A DNA stretch of 64,000 nt, from positions 3,026-67,025 of the forward strand of contig CAJNYU010003698.1 of assembly GCA_905331475.1 (NCBI GenBank). Direction: 5' to 3'. Numbering within the stretch: the stretch's first letter is position 1; every line of letters begins with the position of its first letter. A program made the translations under genes and the position numbers. This document shows, one piece after another, positions 59,201 through 64,000 of this stretch. The notes under the pieces were generated by a model that was given only the letters and a program-made list of their open reading frames with translations, searched no databases and was not told where the DNA came from. The DNA is from Rotaria socialis (lineage: Eukaryota > Rotifera > Eurotatoria > Philodinida > Philodinidae).

Positions 59201-61830
59201 TTCTTCATATGATAATCTAAGAAATCTACATACCTGTTAAACGACCAAATGGTGGTACAAAGGCCGGTGTGGGAGCATTATCACCTAAACAAAAGCAAAT
59301 CTTGTTTTCAAATTCATTTTTATTATGTTTCTTCTTATCGTACCAGGTTCACCGCGACCACCTTAAAAAAAGAGAACAAAAATTAATATCAATGTCTTCT
59401 TTTTCTCATCGATAAAATTATTTACCTTTGAGACCATAACTTGGTTGACCGGGTTCACCGGGAAATCCAGGATCGCCTCGTAATCCAGGCATACCCTGAA
59501 ACCGAAAGAATAGATTCAGATTATATAGCTGGAATAAAAAGATAAATTAACTTACATCTTGTCCGGGATTTCCAACTGAACCTGGATTGCCTGGAGCACC
59601 GGGAGGACCAGGCCAACCCTATTGATATTTTGATAGAAACAAATTCTCTTTCGTTTTTCAAAGAAAACTTACAACAACACCACGTTGTCCGGGTAAACCA
59701 GGATCACCACGTGGTCCAAGAATAACACCATTAAGGCCTGTTGTATCACCTGGTTCACCCTAATTGATATTATTAATGATTTATTAGTTTACTTGAACAA
59801 TACATTTTATTTTATCTTACTCGATCACCTTCACGACCAGGTAACCCGGGAGAACCGGCAATACCATCTAGACCAGGATGTCCATCGCCGCCGTATTCAC
59901 CCTATAATCAAACAGTACACTGATTACGATTTGTACTCAGACACCAAACAGATAAATAATGCTATTTATATTTTATTCTACATTGTTGACCTATTTTTTC
60001 CCCATTTTACCACATGCCATCTAAACCAGTTTAATAAACGAAAAACCTTCATTCTGTCAGAAACAATCGATCATATTGTGTTTTTCTTTCAATGTATATA
60101 TGTATTCAGTGTGTACATATGCATCAGCTAATGATAGAATCCATCAATCTTTGTTCACCTTACGCACTGGACCTTGATCCCGGAAAAAAATAATGCTGAT
60201 ATTCTTTAATGTTTTACACCACCGCAAGTTTACTATCAGTTTGTTATGCTATCAATCATAGTCAACTCTCACTGACAGTGGCACGTAGATTAATTTAGAC
60301 GACAATAAGATATTCTTGTTATACACGAAAAAAACATTTCAGCACATTCACAAAAAAATCTTTTATCATATCTGTAATTTGTTTTTTTGACAAGTTTTCT
60401 ATTTGCTTTAGTGCATTTCAATTTAAAAGTAGCACAATCTTTTTCTTCTTCTTCTTCTTCATCATATTTTATAATGAGTCATTTGATAAAAATATCAGAA
60501 GTAACGATCACTTATGAGATTAGCTGATGGCAAGGCGAGTAGGCAGCAGCTTGTATAAATTCTGCCAGATGTTGTTTATCGACTCATATCCTTCTAATAA
60601 TTGTATAGTCGTGTCTACGTATGCACATATTTGTACATGAATAATCCATTAAATCGCAATAGACCATCAAGGACAAGAAAGAGGAAAAAACATAATGCAT
60701 ATTTTTTGTTTATATAATCATCGTTTTTCCACTTATTTATCAATACATATGGAGAAAATCTACAAGGTCTTATGCACAACGAATAAATCAGTTAATTAGA
60801 ATGTCTGCAGCTTAAAATAGGATATCCGACAAACAAAATGCATATGCGGTTTCATATATCTTGACATCAAGCAGTTCTTATCAAGGCTATGGAATCGACT
60901 ATTTTTTCCTTATGTTTCTCAGACAGAAAAACAAGAATTAGAAAAGCTTTTTTTCTGACATATTTTTTTCTTGTGTTGATATCTTACGCCGTATCATCCT
61001 TGATGTATGTGCGATTAGTGCTTATCTTATGCATATGAAGAAGAAAAAAGAAGAAAAAAACTGGACTATCTATCTTATTATACATGTAGTAAATACGTAT
61101 ACAGAGGCTTGTTATCTTATATTATGGTGCAATGTTTTTTTATTTACCTTGCTACCATTACATCCTGGTACACCAGAAATACCACGGGGACCCATAGCAC
61201 CAGGTTGTCCAGGAAAACCATTTTGGCCGTCAATAGGCAGTAAACCATCATCACCCTAGGTGATCATGAGAAAACAAGCAAAAAAATAAAAATAAATAAA
61301 TAAACTATTGAAATTTACTCGTTCGCCTTTACTGCCATATAAACCACGATCTCCTTTTTCACCGTAAATACCGGTATTACCGGCAGATCCAACAGGACCT
61401 TTCAAACCACGATCGCCTGGAATACCAGGAAAGCCGGATGGACCTTAAAAAGAAAAAGAAAGAAAGAATAAATAAATAAATCGTATAAATAAGAAAAATA
61501 AAATGCTTACCAGATAGACCCATAGCACCTTTTCCAGGACATTGACAATCACGTCGTGGTCCACAACCTTTACATTCTGAACCTTGAACAAATGTGTCAC
61601 TATCATATCCCGATCGACTTGGTCTTGATGGAGCTTGAGGATATCTATTGAACTGTCTTTTGACTCGATCATCTGATTCGTCGCCATCATTTTGAGCCTG
61701 AAATTATCAAGAAGATGAATTATCATAAATGATATCAAAAAGAAAAAATTACCGTTCGAGCTTCGATTAAAGTAAGAATTGAGAAACATAAAAAAATACC
61801 GATGAGAATCGGCCTCAACGAAGAAGCCAT
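50251..61830 (-). CDS. COL4A: Type IV collagen alpha chain
   Basis: A basement-membrane collagen. The first exon encodes a signal peptide, [20 protein letters not shown], with ATG at 61828-61830. Next comes a Cys-rich start ([18 protein letters not shown]) like the 7S domain, with GVPGCNGSK nearby as in human COL4A1. A long Gly-X-Y body follows on roughly sixty short exons (estimated, not counted) with 50-70 bp introns and several interruptions, one with a Cys pair (GGCGFCPP). The NC1 end (50251 to ~51130) has two C4 repeats: [53 protein letters not shown] and the second copy [19 protein letters not shown]. The Met and the Lys of TLKAG needed for sulfilimine cross-links are present. The chain ends in an extra ~20-residue tail, [20 protein letters not shown]. 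Three larger introns lie near the 5' end. Confidence 0.95.
59058..59084 (-). other. Possible 27-nt collagen microexon
   Basis: Within the ~550-bp intron between the exons near 58690 and 59240. It has a strong donor (GTAAGT) and an acceptor (atttag), and adds VDRMCGNRP, completing a Cys codon with the next exon. Both its inclusion and its omission keep the collagen reading frame. Confidence 0.45.
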
Positions 61831-62667
61831 CGCGCGCGTCGACACACAGACACGGCTTAACAATATTTAACAGTTAGTATATCTGAAATCTAAGCAAAAA
61901 GGTTTTTTCTAAAATATTCTATCTTACCATACAAAATCACAAGAAACTATCTCATACTAAAGATGTTTTTTGACACGTTTGTTAGATAAAAAACGTGTTC
62001 AGTTCTCTTGGTTACTTAATAACCGCAGTAATACTAAAGGACAGTAACCCGCCCGAAAAAAAACAAGTTCGAGTTTTCCAACATGTATTTTTTTTGCTTT
62101 TCCCCTCTCTTTTCTAGATTTTTTTTTCTATTTTTTTATGTCTATTTAGGGTAGACGACAACAAATGTAAGAGGGATGAGAAAAATCGACGACAATAATC
62201 TTAGCAGAAAATTAAGCGGGGCGAATATCTCTCTGTGAAGAGAAAAAAAAGATGTCTTATGTATATTTGTATGTGGTATTATATATGTTATCAGTCTTAG
62301 TACTCTACAGAAAAAAACAGAATTAGTAATACATAGTCAATATATTCATCTTTCATGAGAAGAAATAGAATAAAAAACCGCGTTTTTCTGGTTGGTGGAT
62401 TTAAGTGTCACCCCACTGTTCTCTCGTCTCTTTCTCTCTAGCCCTCTTTCTCTGGTTGTGGTAAGACAGTTGATATTATTGTGTAAAAGAAAAAAATAGT
62501 CCAGTTTCTGTGACGCTGGCACTTTTTTTCTGCGCTAACTCGCGTTCGGTCTTCACTCTCTTGTTATAGACCAAAAGACGACGAGAGGACATTAACTGTT
62601 TAACTGTCCGTCGCCGCTGCTCTATTGCGTGTGACTCTCAGCAGCAAAGTTGAATATACAACTAACT
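61831..62667. promoter_or_regulatory. Collagen 5' region, possibly bidirectional promoter
   Basis: About 840 bp upstream of the collagen ATG. It contains CT-rich and locally GC-richer sequence (62400-62640), which stands out from the AT-rich background and looks promoter-like. If the plus-strand candidate exon at 62668 is real, this is a shared head-to-head promoter. Confidence 0.45.
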
Positions 62668-62705
62668 ATGAATAATTTAAACGCGTCCAATGGCTGGACT
62701 ACACG
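62668..62705 (+). CDS. Candidate first exon of a divergent gene
   Basis: ATG at 62668 opens MNNLNASNGWTT and ends at a consensus donor, ACACG/GTAAGA. It lies just downstream of the promoter-like stretch. The peptide is not a signal peptide and is not recognisable, and no further exon was identified before the window ends. Support is only positional plus the start and donor. Confidence 0.3.
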
Positions 62706-64000
62706 GTAAGAAATTGAATATTATTTTTGTCTTAACATTTTTTTTCTTCTTCTTCTTCTTCTTCTAACAAGAGATAGTTAAATAAAGAATTTATACCATA
62801 CTCTAAGTGTAAATGTTAAGACGATGCAGTTAAATTAAAGAATAGTTCGCTAACTATTTACTGATTTCCTTGTCTTTTTATCTAATATATCACTTTTACG
62901 AGTATTATATTTATGATTATTTCATAACTATGTGTTATTAGTAGAAAACATAGACAGACTATTAACGTTGAGCATTATTAGCATTCGTCTGTTTCTCTTG
63001 ATGAAAACCAAAGGTTATTTTGTCTGTTTTCTTCCGTGTTATTTTTCAATAATATCAATGGAGGTCACGCGTATTGCAGAAAATATCAACTTATTCTAAA
63101 TTTTGTTTTTTCTTTTTCTTTACATGAGACATAATAGGCAAAATGAGATAAGCACAGTTATCTTGTTTGTAATGACCACAAAATATGAGCGATGAAAAAG
63201 GAACCGACAAGAGAAGGACAGTGAATTTGTATCAAACAGCGTACTATTAATAACAATAACAGCAGTAAAAAACATTTTATCCTACGCCTACATGAATAAC
63301 TCGTCATCATTCGTAATTATTCATCGTATTCTCTGTCACTAGTTGAATTTATTTTCCCCTTGTTTATGCTGTTGGTGATAGTACTCGGCAATATCGTGTT
63401 GTTCGTCCTTAGTAGTTTGTCTTCCTTCCTATGATACGAATAGATTATTGAGATCATATACTAAATCCTTGGCTTATCATATTTTTCTTGCTTTCTGTTG
63501 TTGGTTTGATTGCTCCGCTCTCAGCGTTCGACTGTCTTCGTCTCTCGGTATGATTCTATCAATGTCTTGTACATGTATAATACGTAGTTCTTCTTCTTTC
63601 CTGCATATTATTGAAGAATTATTAATTATCGCGCTACGAGGGTAAACAGCTATGGTACGAAGGCCATATTTATTTGATGTCTATGATGATAGTACCAGAC
63701 GATAGAACGAAGGCAGAAGGACTTTATCGCTGCTGATAAACAAACTGTCTGTTTCGAAACCGTTTAACCAGCGATAGTCAGAGAACGATACAGAGAGAAC
63801 AAACATATACAACAGTAAAAGTTTCTTGTCGTTTTATCACTGATCGATAAAAGCGTATGTCTAATGTTTCTAACGAAAAACATCAATGCAAACTGGTTAT
63901 GCTTGAGTATGTCTAAGTAAGTTGTTTTGATCATTAGTCATTGAATACCGTTCGTTCTTTTTCTATAATTACGTCTGCACATAATTATACTACGTCGCTA
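62706..64000 (+). other. Right-edge interval, possible first intron
   Basis: About 1.3 kb of AT-rich sequence with a cttctt repeat near 62745-62765. It would be intron 1 of the candidate divergent gene. The open frame at 63448-63645 has no recognisable domain. Confidence 0.4.

Overview
The window is animal nuclear DNA. It is AT-rich, its genes are split by many very short introns (mostly about 50-70 bp, GT-AG), and it holds metazoan-specific genes: type IV collagen, DSTYK, a BTG/Tob protein, a class I myosin and a CFAP97-family ciliary protein. The short introns, an LRR gene whose repeats sit on identical 84-nt exons, an NHL-repeat remnant and a small Cys-rich protein ending CCACGG are what I associate with bdelloid rotifers. 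That taxonomic call is inference; nothing here proves the species.

Layout. 1-24,000 is a repeat-rich, gene-poor region. It has one intact gene, a single-exon FAD-dependent dehydrogenase (2757-4028, minus), plus small, partial or broken genes: an NHL fragment, a three-exon Cys-rich protein, a TM/Thr-rich gene hit by a 69-bp inverted copy, and a truncated LRR gene. It also has a tRNA-like sequence with a rare ATT anticodon. Its largest feature is a dead 5.6-kb DNA transposon at 15274-20851. This has inverted repeats of about 685 bp, and its left repeat is split by a younger 936-bp MITE-like element. A second 2-kb element with a 704-bp assembly gap follows directly.

24,200-45,000 is a dense block of conserved genes. 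On the minus strand lie Myo1D-like myosin, DSTYK, DAP1-like, RIOK3 and BTG/Tob. On the plus strand, divergent from BTG, lie a CTDSP/SCP-type CTD phosphatase, TYW5 and a CFAP97-like gene. DSTYK-Myo1 and TYW5-CFAP97 are tandem same-strand pairs with 280-bp and 155-bp gaps.

45,400-64,000 holds an ankyrin-repeat gene (minus) and a large type IV collagen gene (50251-61830, minus; roughly sixty short exons; 7S-like Cys-rich start, Gly-X-Y body, double C4 NC1 end). Upstream of the collagen start lies a promoter-like stretch and a possible first exon of a divergent plus-strand gene.

The genes do not form one pathway. They are ordinary housekeeping, signalling, cilia and matrix genes beside a transposon-rich segment. 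I found no CRISPR array, operon of bacterial type, rRNA or viral gene, and no clearly new biological system. The oddest items are the nested transposon, the inverted 69-bp copy, the ATT-anticodon tRNA-like sequence and a phase-neutral 27-nt collagen microexon.
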